A stretch of DNA of 64,000 nt, from the NCBI RefSeq assembly GCF_003122325.1, contig NZ_QFBC01000007.1, positions 124,001 through 188,000 on the forward strand, written 5' to 3'. Below, one piece after another: positions 38,191 to 46,762 of the stretch (its first letter is position 1; each line of letters begins with the position of its first letter). The notes beneath the pieces were generated by a model. The model saw nothing but the letters and a program-made list of their open reading frames with translations. It ran no database searches and was not told the origin of the DNA. The translations under genes and the position numbers were made by a program. This DNA is from Rhizobium album (GTDB lineage: Bacteria; Pseudomonadota; Alphaproteobacteria; Rhizobiales; Rhizobiaceae).

Positions 38191-38361
38191 CTCCCCCTCG
38201 GTGATCGCTCCCTTGATGGCCTCGATCTCCGCTTCCCGCCGCAGCAGTTACAGGGCCGCGTCCACGACGTCCTCGGCCGTGCGGAACCGTCCCTTGTCGA
38301 TCTGCTCGCCGGTGAAGGCGCCCATGCCTTCATCGATGGCAACGGATGTCACTTTGCCCAC
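38191..38361 (-). pseudogene. parD: parD antitoxin remnant with premature stop
   Basis: From a GTG near 38361 the frame reads GKVTSVAIDEGMGAFTGEQ then DKGRFRTAEDVVDAAL, a typical ParD ribbon-helix-helix start. It then hits TAA at 38248-38250, and continues in the same frame as LLRREAEIEAIKGAITEGE before running into parE sequence. The single in-frame stop and loss of the normal parD end show decay. It is divergent from the downstream SDR gene. Confidence 0.8.
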
Positions 38362-38444
38362 ACCCACATCCTGTATGTTTGACTTATCCGGCAAACATAC
38401 CATATCTGCCGCTGCCGACAATGATCCGCGAAAGGAGCAAAGAC

Positions 38445-39308
38445 ATGGCCGATACCCATTCTGCTTTTGCCAAATCGAACGTGGCCGTCGTCACCGGTGC
38501 AGCCTCCGGCATCGGACTTGCCGCCGCCAAGGAGTTTGCACGGCGCGGCATGAGCGTCGTGCTCGCCGACCTCGGCGGAGACAAGCTGGCACAGGCCTGC
38601 GAAGAGACCGTGGCGCTTGCCGAAGGCGGCGTGGAGCACGTCGCCGCCATCGAAACGGATGTCTCGAAGCTCGATTCACTCGAAGCCCTGGAGCGGGCGG
38701 TGGTCCAGCGTTTCGGCCGTGTCCACGTGCTGATGAACAATGCCGGCATCCAGCCGGGTTCGTCAATCTTCGGCCCGCAGGTCGCCTGGGACAATGTGCT
38801 GGGGGTCAACCTGATGGGTGTGGTGAACGGCACGCGCACCTTCGGGCCCGGCATGATCGCCCACAAGGACCCCGCCATCATCATCAACACCGGCTCGAAG
38901 CAGGGCATCACCACCCCGCCCGGCGACCCGGCCTACAATGTCGCGAAAGCCGGCGTCAAAGTTTTCACCGAAGCCTTGCAGCACGAATTGCGCAACACCG
39001 AGAACTGCAATGTCACCGCGCACCTGCTGATCCCCGGCTTCGTCTTCACTGGCCTGACCGCCAATGGCCGCACGGAAAAGCCTGGTGGCGCCTGGACGGC
39101 GGACGAAACGATCGCTTTCATGATGAAGAGCGTGGAAAGCGGCGATTTCTACATCCTCTGCCCCGACAATGACGTCGACCGCGCCACCGACGAGCGCCGC
39201 ATCCTCTGGGCCGCCGGCGATATCGTCGAAAACCGCCCGCCGCTGTCGCGCTGGCACATCGAGTTCTCCGACAGGTTCAAGGCATTCCTCGCACGCGGCA
39301 AAGAATGA
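38445..39308 (+). CDS. SDR family NAD(P)-dependent oxidoreductase
   Basis: The 287-residue protein is a classical SDR. The cofactor motif TGAASGIGLAA begins near residue 17, NNAG follows near 97, and the active-site segment has the YNVAKAG tyrosine-lysine pair. The catalytic Ser position appears as NTGSKQG, so the usual Ser sits shifted or is replaced by context. AAAGGAG lies 8 bases before the ATG at 38445, and a 33-codon longer frame was rejected. Its neighbours are a dead toxin locus and a convergent ABC operon. Substrate unknown. Confidence 0.93.
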   Translation: MADTHSAFAKSNVAVVTGAASGIGLAAAKEFARRGMSVVLADLGGDKLAQACEETVALAEGGVEHVAAIETDVSKLDSLEALERAVVQRFGRVHVLMNNAGIQPGSSIFGPQVAWDNVLGVNLMGVVNGTRTFGPGMIAHKDPAIIINTGSKQGITTPPGDPAYNVAKAGVKVFTEALQHELRNTENCNVTAHLLIPGFVFTGLTANGRTEKPGGAWTADETIAFMMKSVESGDFYILCPDNDVDRATDERRILWAAGDIVENRPPLSRWHIEFSDRFKAFLARGKE

Positions 39309-39454
39309 CGGGGCGACGCACCACCGGCAAGCTCGGCAAAGCGACGACGAACGATGTTCTTCAGGTCTGCAGACGCGGATAGACGCAAAAGGCCTGCCGT
39401 ATCCTCATGAACCGGCACCGGGCGATCGATGCCGGAATGACCGCGGTTGACGTC

Positions 39455-40249
39455 TCAGCCGATCAGCAGCGCATCGTCATCGAGCGTTTCGCCGCGCATC
39501 TTGCGGAACATGTCGATCAGGTCTTCGACCTGCAGGTTCTTGCGGTTGTCGCCGGCGACATCCAGCACGATTTCGCCACCGTGCAGCATCACGGTACGGT
39601 GGCCGAAATCGAGTGCCTGGCGCATCGAATGCGTCACCATCAGCGTCGTCAGCTTGCGTTCGGAAACGATTTTTTGGGTCAGTTTCATGATGAATTCGGC
39701 CATGCCCGGATCGAGGGCGGCCGTGTGTTCGTCAAGCAGCAGCACTTCGGAGCCGGCCAGCGTCGCCATCACCAGCGACACGGCCTGCCGCTGGCCGCCA
39801 GAGAGCAGGTCCATGCGGTCGCGCATGCGGTTTTCGAGGCCAAGGTTCAGTTCGGCGATCCGTTCGCGAAAATGCTCGCGACGCTTCGTGCCAAGCGCAG
39901 CGCTGAGGCCGCGCTTTTCGCCGCGACGGGCCGCCAGCGCCAGGTTTTCCTCGATCGACAGCGCACCGCAGCTACCGGTGAGCGGATCCTGGAAAACGCG
40001 GGCGACGAGGCCGGCGCGGCCGGCGGTCGCTACTTTGGTGACGTCGGTCGAGCCGATCAGGATCTGGCCTTCGCTCGCCAGCACGTCACCGGCGAGAACG
40101 CCGAGCAGCGTCGATTTGCCGGCGCCGTTCGAGCCGATGACGGTGACGAAGGAACCCTGCTCGATCGTCAGGCTGACGCCGTTCAGCGCCTGCTTCTGCA
40201 GCGGCGTGCCCTTGCCGAAGACGACCTTGATATCCTTGAGCGCGATCAT
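39455..40249 (-). CDS. ABC transporter ATP-binding protein (COG1101 type)
   Basis: The 264-residue ATPase has Walker A GSNGAGKST (near residue 38), signature LSGGQRQAVS, Walker B VLLLDEHTAALD and an H-loop histidine in VTHSM. It is the last gene of a three-gene uptake operon and its ATG overlaps the permease stop (ATGA). The COG2984/4120/1101 set is found in many bacteria; Gram-positive members (TrpXYZ) are proposed tryptophan/tyrosine importers. Substrate here is unproven. Confidence 0.95.
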   Translation of the reverse strand: MIALKDIKVVFGKGTPLQKQALNGVSLTIEQGSFVTVIGSNGAGKSTLLGVLAGDVLASEGQILIGSTDVTKVATAGRAGLVARVFQDPLTGSCGALSIEENLALAARRGEKRGLSAALGTKRREHFRERIAELNLGLENRMRDRMDLLSGGQRQAVSLVMATLAGSEVLLLDEHTAALDPGMAEFIMKLTQKIVSERKLTTLMVTHSMRQALDFGHRTVMLHGGEIVLDVAGDNRKNLQVEDLIDMFRKMRGETLDDDALLIG

Positions 40250-41124
40250 GCGGCACCTCCACGGCGCAGGCGGGGAAGAATGAGGGCGATCGTCACGAGG
40301 AATGCGGTGACGAAATTGAGGTCGGAGGCCTGCAGTCCCAGCACATCGCTCGAGAGAGCGAGCTGGATGGCGATGCGATAGAGGATCGAACCGAGCACGC
40401 AGCCGATCAACGCCAGAAGGATGGCGCGGGCGCCGAGCAGCGTCTCGCCGATAATGACCGCCGCCAGCCCGACGACGATGGTGCCGACACCCGACGTCAC
40501 GTCGGCAAACCCGTTGGTCTGGGCAAACAGCGCGCCGCCGAGCGCCACCAGCGCATTGGAGATCGCCATGCCGAGATAGATCTGCCGGCTGGTGGACACG
40601 CCCTGCGCCCGCGCCATGCGCGCATTGGCACCGGTCGCCCGCATCGCCAGACCGGCATCGCTTTCCAGGAAGCGCCAGACGATGATGAGCGCTATGACGA
40701 CGAGGATGCCGACGAACAGCGGACGGACATAAAAATCACGCAGGCCCAGGCCGAAGAACGGGCTGAGCATGGTATCTGCATTGATCAGCGCCACGTTCGG
40801 CTTGCCCATCACCCGCAGGTTGACCGAAAACAGCGCGATCATCGTGAGGATCGATGCAAGCAGGTTGAGGATGCGGAAACGCACATTGAGCAGCGCCGTC
40901 ACCATGCCGGCAGCCGCACCGGCAACCATGGCGATCGCCGCGGCCAGCCAGGCATTGACACCGGCGATGATCAGCACCGCTGTCACGGCAGCGCCGAGCG
41001 GAAAGGACCCGTCGACCGTCAGATCGGGAAAATCGAGCACCCGGAAGGCAAGATAGACGCCGAGGGCGACGAAGGCATAGACCAGCCCCAGCTCCACGGC
41101 TCCCCAAAAAGCGATCACACTCAC
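40246..41124 (-). CDS. ABC transporter permease (COG4120 type)
   Basis: The 292-residue integral membrane protein has eight to nine predicted helices and resembles branched-chain/ribose-type permeases (FRVLDFPDLTVDGSFPLGAAV near the start). A GTG at 41124 is the start; another GTG at 41118 is possible, and neither has a strong ribosome-binding site. It overlaps the ATPase by 4 bases and follows the binding-protein gene after a stem-loop. Confidence 0.94.
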   Translation of the reverse strand: MSVIAFWGAVELGLVYAFVALGVYLAFRVLDFPDLTVDGSFPLGAAVTAVLIIAGVNAWLAAAIAMVAGAAAGMVTALLNVRFRILNLLASILTMIALFSVNLRVMGKPNVALINADTMLSPFFGLGLRDFYVRPLFVGILVVIALIIVWRFLESDAGLAMRATGANARMARAQGVSTSRQIYLGMAISNALVALGGALFAQTNGFADVTSGVGTIVVGLAAVIIGETLLGARAILLALIGCVLGSILYRIAIQLALSSDVLGLQASDLNFVTAFLVTIALILPRLRRGGAA

Positions 41125-41186
41125 GGTTTTCGGCCCTTCTTCTCTGGCCCCGCCCTCCGGCGAGGCACCTCGTTATAATAGACGAA

Positions 41187-41210
41187 CCGCCCTCATTGTC
41201 ATGAGGGCGG
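41187..41210 (-). terminator. stem-loop between binding-protein and permease genes
   Basis: CCGCCCTCAT pairs perfectly with ATGAGGGCGG around a 4-base loop, 37 bases after the binding-protein stop. It lacks a continuous T tract, so it is more likely a partial terminator or an mRNA-stabilising hairpin that gives excess binding protein, as in many ABC operons. Confidence 0.6.
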
Positions 41211-41246
41211 CCGGCATTGGCAAACAGGATGGCGGGAAGTGCCGCC

Positions 41247-42200
41247 TTATTCGATGGTGCGGGTGGCGCGCTTGACGACGCTTTCCGGCAGGGTGACGCC
41301 CATCTTGGAAGCGGCGGTCTTGTTGATGACCAGATCGCTGCCGGCGGCAACCTTCACGGCGATATCGCCCGGATTTTCACCCTTGAGGATACGCACGACC
41401 ACTTCGCCGGTCTGCTTGCCGACATCATGGTAGTTGAAGCCGAGAGCGGCGATCGAACCACGCGAAACCGAATCCGTATCGGCGGTGAACAGCGGCAGCT
41501 TGGCTTCCTCGGCAACGGCAACCGCGCCTTCGAGCGCCGAGATGATCGTGTTGTCGGTCGGGATATAGATGGCATCGGCACGGCCGACCAGCGCGCGGGC
41601 AGCGCCCTGCACTTCGGCCGACTTGGTGGCGGCGGATTCGACCACGGTCAGGCCGGCCTTTTCGGCTTCGGCCTTCAGGACGGCGAGCAGCGATACCGAA
41701 TTGGCTTCGCCGGAATTGTAGAGGTAGCCGATCGTCTTGACGTTCGGCAGGATTTCCTTGATCAGCGCCACATGCTCGGCAACCGGCGACATGTCGGACA
41801 GGCCGGTGACGTTGCCGCCCGGCTTGTCCATGTCCTTGACGAGCTGCGCGCCGAGCGGATCGGAGACGGCAGTGAAAACCACCGGGATATCGCGGGTGGC
41901 GGAAACGACCGCCTGCGCCGACGGCGTAGAGATCGGAACGATGACGCTGGGCGCATCACCGACGAACTGGCGGGCGATCTGCGCCGCGGTGGCCGGATTG
42001 CCCTGGGCGGACTGGTAGACGAAGGTCAGGTTTTCGCCTTCCTTGTAGCCGGCAGCCTCCAGCGCTTCCTTGACGCCGTCGCGGGCGGCATCGAGTGCCG
42101 GATGTTCGACGATCGCCGTGACGGCAACGGTGACGTTTTCCGCGCTGGCGGGCAGGATGAACGCCACGCTTGCGGCAAAAGCGAGCAGGATTGAACGCAT
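41247..42200 (-). CDS. ABC transporter substrate-binding protein (COG2984/TrpX-like)
   Basis: The 317-residue periplasmic protein has a signal peptide (1-20, cleavage ASA-E) and a two-lobe type I binding fold with EHPALDAARDGVKEAL, QGNPATAAQIARQ and LYNSGEANSV segments characteristic of COG2984. GGAGG lies 6 bases before the ATG. It is first in the operon with permease and ATPase, and an inverted repeat overlaps the likely promoter. Confidence 0.95.
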   Translation of the reverse strand: MRSILLAFAASVAFILPASAENVTVAVTAIVEHPALDAARDGVKEALEAAGYKEGENLTFVYQSAQGNPATAAQIARQFVGDAPSVIVPISTPSAQAVVSATRDIPVVFTAVSDPLGAQLVKDMDKPGGNVTGLSDMSPVAEHVALIKEILPNVKTIGYLYNSGEANSVSLLAVLKAEAEKAGLTVVESAATKSAEVQGAARALVGRADAIYIPTDNTIISALEGAVAVAEEAKLPLFTADTDSVSRGSIAALGFNYHDVGKQTGEVVVRILKGENPGDIAVKVAAGSDLVINKTAASKMGVTLPESVVKRATRTIE

Positions 42201-42219
42201 GATGACCTCCGAGAGTAAA

Positions 42220-42251
42220 TTTTAGGCGTTGTAGGTAAGACTTGCCTAAAA
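42220..42251 (-). promoter_or_regulatory. inverted repeat over the predicted promoter of the ABC operon
   Basis: TTTTAGGC and GCCTAAAA are separated by 16 bases, 20 bases upstream of the binding-protein start. On the minus strand a TTGATT -35 and TACAAC -10 are spaced by 17 bases, and the -10 lies between the arms. This is the layout of a repressor operator. The regulator is not identifiable. Confidence 0.5.
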
Positions 42252-42291
42252 ATCAATCTCTCGCCGGTTCTTGAACGATCAAACTTGTTGA

Positions 42292-43533
42292 TCAGTCGTC
42301 TTCGCCATGGTTGGCGATCATCATCGCCTCGAAGGCCAGGCGTTCCGTCTTGCGCATCCGTTCGGATTCCGACTTCAGCTGACCGCAGGCGGCGAGGATA
42401 TCGCGGCCGCGCGGTGTGCGGATCGGCGAAGCGTAACCGGCGGCATTGATGAAATCGGCGAATTTCTCGATCGTCGCCCAGTCGGAACACTGGTAGTTGG
42501 TGCCCGGCCACGGATTGAACGGAATCAGGTTGATCTTCGCCGGAATGCCTTTCAGCAACTGGATCAGGCCCTTGGCGTCCTCCAGGCTGTCGTTGACATC
42601 CTTCAGCATCACATATTCGAAGGTGATGCGCCGGGCATTCGACAGGCCGGGATAGGCGCGGCAGGCCTCGATCAGGTCCTTCAGCGGATATTTCTTGTTG
42701 ATCGGCACCAGCATGTCGCGCAGGTCGTCGCGCACCGCATGCAGCGAGATCGCCAGCATGACGCCGATCTCCTCGCCGGTGCGATAGATTTCCGGCACGA
42801 CGCCGGAGGTCGACAGGGTGATGCGGCGCTTCGATAGCGACAGGCCGTCGCCATCCGAGGCGATCAGCAGCGCCGTCTTCACCGGTTCGAAATTGTAGAG
42901 CGGTTCGCCCATGCCCATCATGACGATGTTGGTGATCTTGCGGCCTTCGGCCGGGATGATCGCGCCCTGCGGCGTATCGCGGTCCGGGAAATCGCCGAGC
43001 CGGTCGCGGGCGAGCAGCAACTGCGAGAGAATTTCTTCCGCCGTCAGGTTGCGCACCAGCTTCTGTGTGCCGGTGTGGCAGAAGGAACAGGTGAGCGAAC
43101 AGCCGACCTGGCTGGAGATGCACAGCGTGCCGCGGCCCTCTTCCGGAATATAGACGGTCTCGACCTCCACAGGCCGGCCGGCGCCGCGCGGCGGGAAACG
43201 CAACAGCCACTTGCGCGTGCCGTCATTGGAGACCTGCTCCTCGACGATTTCGGGGCGGGCAATGGTGAAATGCTTCTTCAGCATTTCGCGCATGTCCTTG
43301 GCGACGTTGGTCATCGCATCGAAATCGGAGACGCCGCGGATATAGAGCCAGTGCCAGATCTGGCTGACGCGCATGCGCACCTGCTTTTCCGGAATGCCCT
43401 TTTCCTTCAGCGCCTCGGCCATATCCTCGCGCGTCAGGCCGATCAGCGACGGTTTTACGGCGAAATCGGCGGGCCGGAGCGGCGGCGGCGCCTTCGCCGG
43501 CGCACGGTCGATCGTCGTTTCAGTGGCATCCAT
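42292..43533 (-). CDS. rlmN: dual-specificity rRNA/tRNA adenine-C2 methyltransferase RlmN
   Basis: RlmN is a radical-SAM enzyme that methylates A2503 of 23S rRNA and A37 of some tRNAs. The cluster ligands are in [11 protein letters not shown] (CxxxCxxC), and MGMGEPLYN is conserved. The C-terminal active cysteine lies in the [12 protein letters not shown] segment. The ATG at 43533 (MDATETT) gives 413 residues; an in-frame ATG at 43578 cannot be excluded. It is upstream of the ABC operon but transcribed separately from it, with the ABC promoter in between. Confidence 0.96.
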   Translation of the reverse strand: MDATETTIDRAPAKAPPPLRPADFAVKPSLIGLTREDMAEALKEKGIPEKQVRMRVSQIWHWLYIRGVSDFDAMTNVAKDMREMLKKHFTIARPEIVEEQVSNDGTRKWLLRFPPRGAGRPVEVETVYIPEEGRGTLCISSQVGCSLTCSFCHTGTQKLVRNLTAEEILSQLLLARDRLGDFPDRDTPQGAIIPAEGRKITNIVMMGMGEPLYNFEPVKTALLIASDGDGLSLSKRRITLSTSGVVPEIYRTGEEIGVMLAISLHAVRDDLRDMLVPINKKYPLKDLIEACRAYPGLSNARRITFEYVMLKDVNDSLEDAKGLIQLLKGIPAKINLIPFNPWPGTNYQCSDWATIEKFADFINAAGYASPIRTPRGRDILAACGQLKSESERMRKTERLAFEAMMIANHGEDD

Positions 43534-43703
43534 GTCGAACAATCCCAGGGTCTCAATAGCTGCACCCCGCCGAGACATCGATCCGGCAAGCACAGGCTGA
43601 ATGAAAAGAAGATGGGGCGGACGGGCCGCTTGACGGCCAGGAGGCGTTCGCCCAGATTGGCTGCGCTTTAGCATTAAATTGCGGGCGCGTCACCCACCGG
43701 CTG

Positions 43704-43736
43704 CAAAAACAGTAAAGGCCGGTCAACGACCAGCCT
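43704..43736 (-). terminator. probable terminator of the IalB gene
   Basis: On the minus strand AGGCTGGTC pairs with GACCGGCCT (one T-G wobble) around a 3-base loop, then TTACTGTTTTT follows. It begins 29 bases after the stop of the IalB-family gene. Confidence 0.6.
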
Positions 43737-43764
43737 CCACCTCAAGGTTTCTCGGGCAAAAAGC

Positions 43765-44268
43765 TTATTTGCAGCTCTCGATCTGCTTCAGGGCCGCCGA
43801 AATGCCCTGCAGGGAATAAGCGTAGCTGGTGACAGTGCCCTTGCGGGAGGTCGCCTTGACCGTCATCGACTTGCCGGTCTTCATGGCCATGACGAGCGCC
43901 GGTTCTTCGGCGGCATTCTCGACCCAGGCCGCGCGCTCCTTGACGAACATCACGAAGGTCTTGTTGTCGATCGTAACGTTGACCTTGGAATTCTCCTTCA
44001 TGACGTAGCCCATCATAGCCTGCGGCTCGTAGGAGATATTCTGCCCCGGCCGCTGCGACACGATGAAGAAGATATCGCCGTGATCGACGTTCGCCGGCTC
44101 CTTCGCGGTCGGCACGGACAGAACGTAACAGACATTGCTGTTGCCCGATTTGTAGGAATAGGCGCCCCAGGCCTTGAACTGCTGGATCCGGGTCGGAGAT
44201 TGAGCAGAGGCAACGCCAGCGCTGGCCAAAATCAGGATAAGTGCGGTTGTGAAACTTCTTACGAACAT
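43765..44268 (-). CDS. invasion-associated locus B (IalB) family protein
   Basis: The 167-residue protein has a signal peptide (1-22, cleavage ASA-Q) followed by an IalB-like domain: FKAWGAYSY, CYVLSVPTAKEPAN, DIFFIVSQRPGQ and AWVENAAEEPALVMAMKTGKSM, with cysteines near 47 and at the end (ESCK). IalB proteins are periplasmic or membrane-associated, widespread in alphaproteobacteria and named for Bartonella erythrocyte invasion; in free-living rhizobia the role is unknown. CAGGA precedes the ATG. Confidence 0.92.
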   Translation of the reverse strand: MFVRSFTTALILILASAGVASAQSPTRIQQFKAWGAYSYKSGNSNVCYVLSVPTAKEPANVDHGDIFFIVSQRPGQNISYEPQAMMGYVMKENSKVNVTIDNKTFVMFVKERAAWVENAAEEPALVMAMKTGKSMTVKATSRKGTVTSYAYSLQGISAALKQIESCK

Positions 44269-44570
44269 GTTTTCCTGCCGGTTTTATTGCCATCAATCGC
44301 CGGCCGACGAAGCGGCCAGGCTAAACGTGCTCATGATCTCATTCGTTTTGACTTAATTCAGGTTACCAAACCGTCAACAAGGAAGAGAAAGCCGTTGGAA
44401 ATGTGCCGCTCCGGGTCGAAGACCGGCCGTTTTGGTCGATTTCTGGACGTATCGGCTGAATTTGACCCGGAAGGCACGCATCCCGAGGGATTTATGACAC
44501 AAAGAATCGGGCAAGAGTTTGTCGGACGGGCAACCGTTCCCCTGCCGATCACGACGAGTTGAGACTTTCG
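44269..44570. other. 302-base intergenic region upstream of the IalB gene
   Basis: This gap separates the IalB gene start from the YkvA gene end, both on the minus strand, so it must carry the IalB promoter. A minus-strand frame of about 66 codons (44374-44574) exists but has no ribosome-binding site or recognisable family. It may belong to a repeated intergenic sequence or a small RNA; I see no decisive structure. Confidence 0.5.
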
Positions 44571-44951
44571 TCACTCCGGCCGGTCGGCCAGCGCCCGGTC
44601 GGCGGACTGGTAGTGCCGTTCATGAATATGGCCGCGGATCATCGCCAGCGCCGTACTCAGCACGGCGATGTCGTCGGAAAAGCCGACCACGGCCAGAATG
44701 TCCGGCACAAGGTCCGCCGGCATGATGAAATAGCCGAGTGCCGCCAGCAGGATTCCGCGCACCCGCGTCGGCGTCTGCGGATCGATGGCGCAATAAAAAC
44801 TCGCCACCACGTCTCGTCCGAAGGGGATATGGCGCACGGCGCGACGAAATTTCGGCCAGAACTTCGCCTTGACCGTCTGCTCCCGCCTTTCCTGCGTCTT
44901 CTCGTCGCCGGGCAGGAGAATTTCACCAAATTTGATGTCGTCCGTCGTCAC
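44571..44951 (-). CDS. YkvA family (DUF1232) membrane protein
   Basis: The 126-residue protein carries the DUF1232 core FYCAIDPQTPTRVRGILLAALGYFIMPADLVPDILAVVGFSDDIAVL, listed here in pieces: AIDPQTP, then ALGYFIMPADLVPD, then GFSDDIAVL. It has one or two membrane helices. A GTG at 44951 has GGAGG 7 bases upstream and is preferred to an ATG at 44981. The family function is unknown. Confidence 0.9.
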   Translation of the reverse strand: MTTDDIKFGEILLPGDEKTQERREQTVKAKFWPKFRRAVRHIPFGRDVVASFYCAIDPQTPTRVRGILLAALGYFIMPADLVPDILAVVGFSDDIAVLSTALAMIRGHIHERHYQSADRALADRPE

Positions 44952-45003
44952 GCTCGCGCCTCCAGGGTCTGCGCAATCCATATGGGGAGCGGTGCCCGGA
45001 AAT

Positions 45004-45309
45004 TCAATCGGCCCGCCGCGCCGCCGCCTTGTCCATCAACGATGCCAGCTTGAAATCGAGGTCGCTCAAACCTTTGACCGAGTGGGTGTTGAGCGTGACA
45101 TCGACACGCGCATAGACGTTGAACCATTCGGGATGGTGGTCGAGCTTTTCCGCCGCAAGCGCCATCTCGGTCATGAAACCGAAAGCCTCGGCAAAATTGC
45201 GGAACTTGAAGCTGCGGGTGATCGCACCACCATCATCCCGCAAAGCCCAGCCGGGAACGGTGCCGAGCTTTTCGGCAATCGCAGCGGAACTCAGCTTTTC
45301 CTGTTTCAT
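45004..45309 (-). CDS. phhB: 4a-hydroxytetrahydrobiopterin dehydratase (pterin-4a-carbinolamine dehydratase)
   Basis: The 101-residue enzyme has the family motif EKLDHHPEW with YARVDVTLNTH downstream (the catalytic histidine set) and a final GLSDLDFKLA. It regenerates pterin cofactor after aromatic hydroxylation and may act on other pterins when no phenylalanine hydroxylase is present. GGAGG lies 6 bases before the ATG at 45309. It lies between YkvA and thpR on the same strand. Confidence 0.95.
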   Translation of the reverse strand: MKQEKLSSAAIAEKLGTVPGWALRDDGGAITRSFKFRNFAEAFGFMTEMALAAEKLDHHPEWFNVYARVDVTLNTHSVKGLSDLDFKLASLMDKAAARRAD

Positions 45310-45365
45310 CGCATCCTCCTGAAGACAGAAACAGGATACGGCAAACAAGACGGGTTCGGAACCGC

Positions 45366-45956
45366 CTAGATAAAGCTCTTTTCCTCGATGCGCTGGCTGA
45401 CCGTGCCGGAAGCGGCGGGCGCCTCACGCAGCTGGAACACTTCCTCTGTGAGGTAAGGTCCGCCACCCACAGAATCGCGCGACGAAAGAAGGACGAAGCG
45501 GCAGACGGTGAAGGGCACCGTATGGAAATCGCCGCGGCCGGCGAGGTAATGCACGACGTCATCGACACGCGACGACTTCAGCCGCGCCAGCGTCACATGC
45601 GGGGTAAACTTGCGCGGGTCCGGCGGCAGGCCGATGCGCTGGCAGATCCGCTCGATTTCCGCCTGCAGCGCAAACATTTCCGGAGCCGGCGAAACACCCG
45701 CCCACACCGAATGCGGTTTCTTGCCGCCAAACGAGCCGATACCGTTGATGGCGAGCTGGAATTCCGGCCGGTCGATGCGGTCGAGCCGATCGACGACCTC
45801 GTCTGCGGTGCGTCCGTCGACGTCGCCGATGAAGCGCAAGGTGATGTGGTAGTTCTCCACATCGATCCAGCGTGCTCCGGGAAGGCCTCCGCGCAAAAGA
45901 GAAAGGCTCATCGCCGCATTGCGCGGAATTTCGAGGGCGGTAAACAGTCTCGGCAT
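45366..45956 (-). CDS. thpR: RNA 2',3'-cyclic phosphodiesterase
   Basis: ThpR/LigT hydrolyses 2',3'-cyclic phosphates on RNA. The two HxTx motifs are HITL (about residue 37) and HVTL (about residue 122), spaced as expected for the 2H phosphoesterase fold. PRLFTALEIP is the typical start. GGGGAG lies 6 bases before the ATG at 45956, giving 196 residues. An upstream ATG at 45989 was judged less likely. Confidence 0.95.
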   Translation of the reverse strand: MPRLFTALEIPRNAAMSLSLLRGGLPGARWIDVENYHITLRFIGDVDGRTADEVVDRLDRIDRPEFQLAINGIGSFGGKKPHSVWAGVSPAPEMFALQAEIERICQRIGLPPDPRKFTPHVTLARLKSSRVDDVVHYLAGRGDFHTVPFTVCRFVLLSSRDSVGGGPYLTEEVFQLREAPAASGTVSQRIEEKSFI

Positions 45957-46021
45957 GGCGAGCTCCCCGAATCTTGTGCAGATGCTCACAGCGAATCACG
46001 CAATGAAAATCGGCGCAACCC

Positions 46022-46675
46022 CTATTTTGTTCCCGACGAGATCATATCCACGAAAGCCTTAACGACCGGCAACGACCGTTCGACCATGACGCCGACGCCA
46101 TCGGCATTGGGATGCATGCCGTCTTCGAGCTGCAGCTTCGCCTGGGTCACCACTCCATCGATGAACAGCGGATAGAGCGGCACGCCATGCTTTTCCGCAA
46201 GCCGCGTATAGATCGGATCGAACTTCGCCGCATAATCGCCGCCCATGTTCGGCGGCGCCAGCATGCCGGCGAGCAGCACGGCAATTCCTCGCTCCTTGAG
46301 CCGGCTAATGATCGCGTCGAGATTCTTTTCCGTCTGCTCGGGCGGAATGCCGCGCAGCGCGTCGTTGGCGCCGAGTTCGAGGATGACGCCGTCCGTTCCG
46401 TCCGGCACCGACCAGTCGACGCGCGCCAGGCCCGCGGAGGTGGTGTCGCCGGAAACGCCGGCATTGGTGATGGCGATATCGACGCCTTGCGCCTTCATGG
46501 CAGCTTCCAGGCGGGCGGGATAGGCATCGTTGGGCGGCAGCTGGTAGCCGGCCATCAGGCTGTCGCCGAAACCGACCAGCTGGAGCGTGCGGGCCGCAGC
46601 CGGCGTGCCGGCGACGGCAAAAACCATGGCCAGCATGATGACGATGAATTGAATGCGCCTGGCTTTAAATCTCAT
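46022..46675 (-). CDS. GDSL-family arylesterase / lysophospholipase (TesA-like)
   Basis: The 217-residue secreted SGNH hydrolase has a signal peptide (1-28). Block I is GFGDSLMAG with the catalytic Ser (about 38), block II GVSGDTTSAGL, block III ELGANDALRG, and block V DGMHPNADG with the Asp/His pair. It is divergent from a YbbA/YbbP-type ABC pair, exactly as tesA is from ybbA-ybbP in E. coli, supporting a TesA-like thioesterase/lysophospholipase role in the periplasm. Confidence 0.95.
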   Translation of the reverse strand: MRFKARRIQFIVIMLAMVFAVAGTPAAARTLQLVGFGDSLMAGYQLPPNDAYPARLEAAMKAQGVDIAITNAGVSGDTTSAGLARVDWSVPDGTDGVILELGANDALRGIPPEQTEKNLDAIISRLKERGIAVLLAGMLAPPNMGGDYAAKFDPIYTRLAEKHGVPLYPLFIDGVVTQAKLQLEDGMHPNADGVGVMVERSLPVVKAFVDMISSGTK

Positions 46676-46762
46676 GACCCTTTTCCTAAATTGGCGGAGA
46701 CCATGCCGGCCCGCTCGTAGCGTTCTTCGTTCTTCCCCTCATCCATATAGGAAACGTTTCTT

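Noticed and set aside
44374-44574. Small minus-strand frame in the 302-base gap before the IalB gene
   Set aside because: No ribosome-binding site or recognisable family; kept only as a comment on the gap. A repeat or small RNA origin remains possible.
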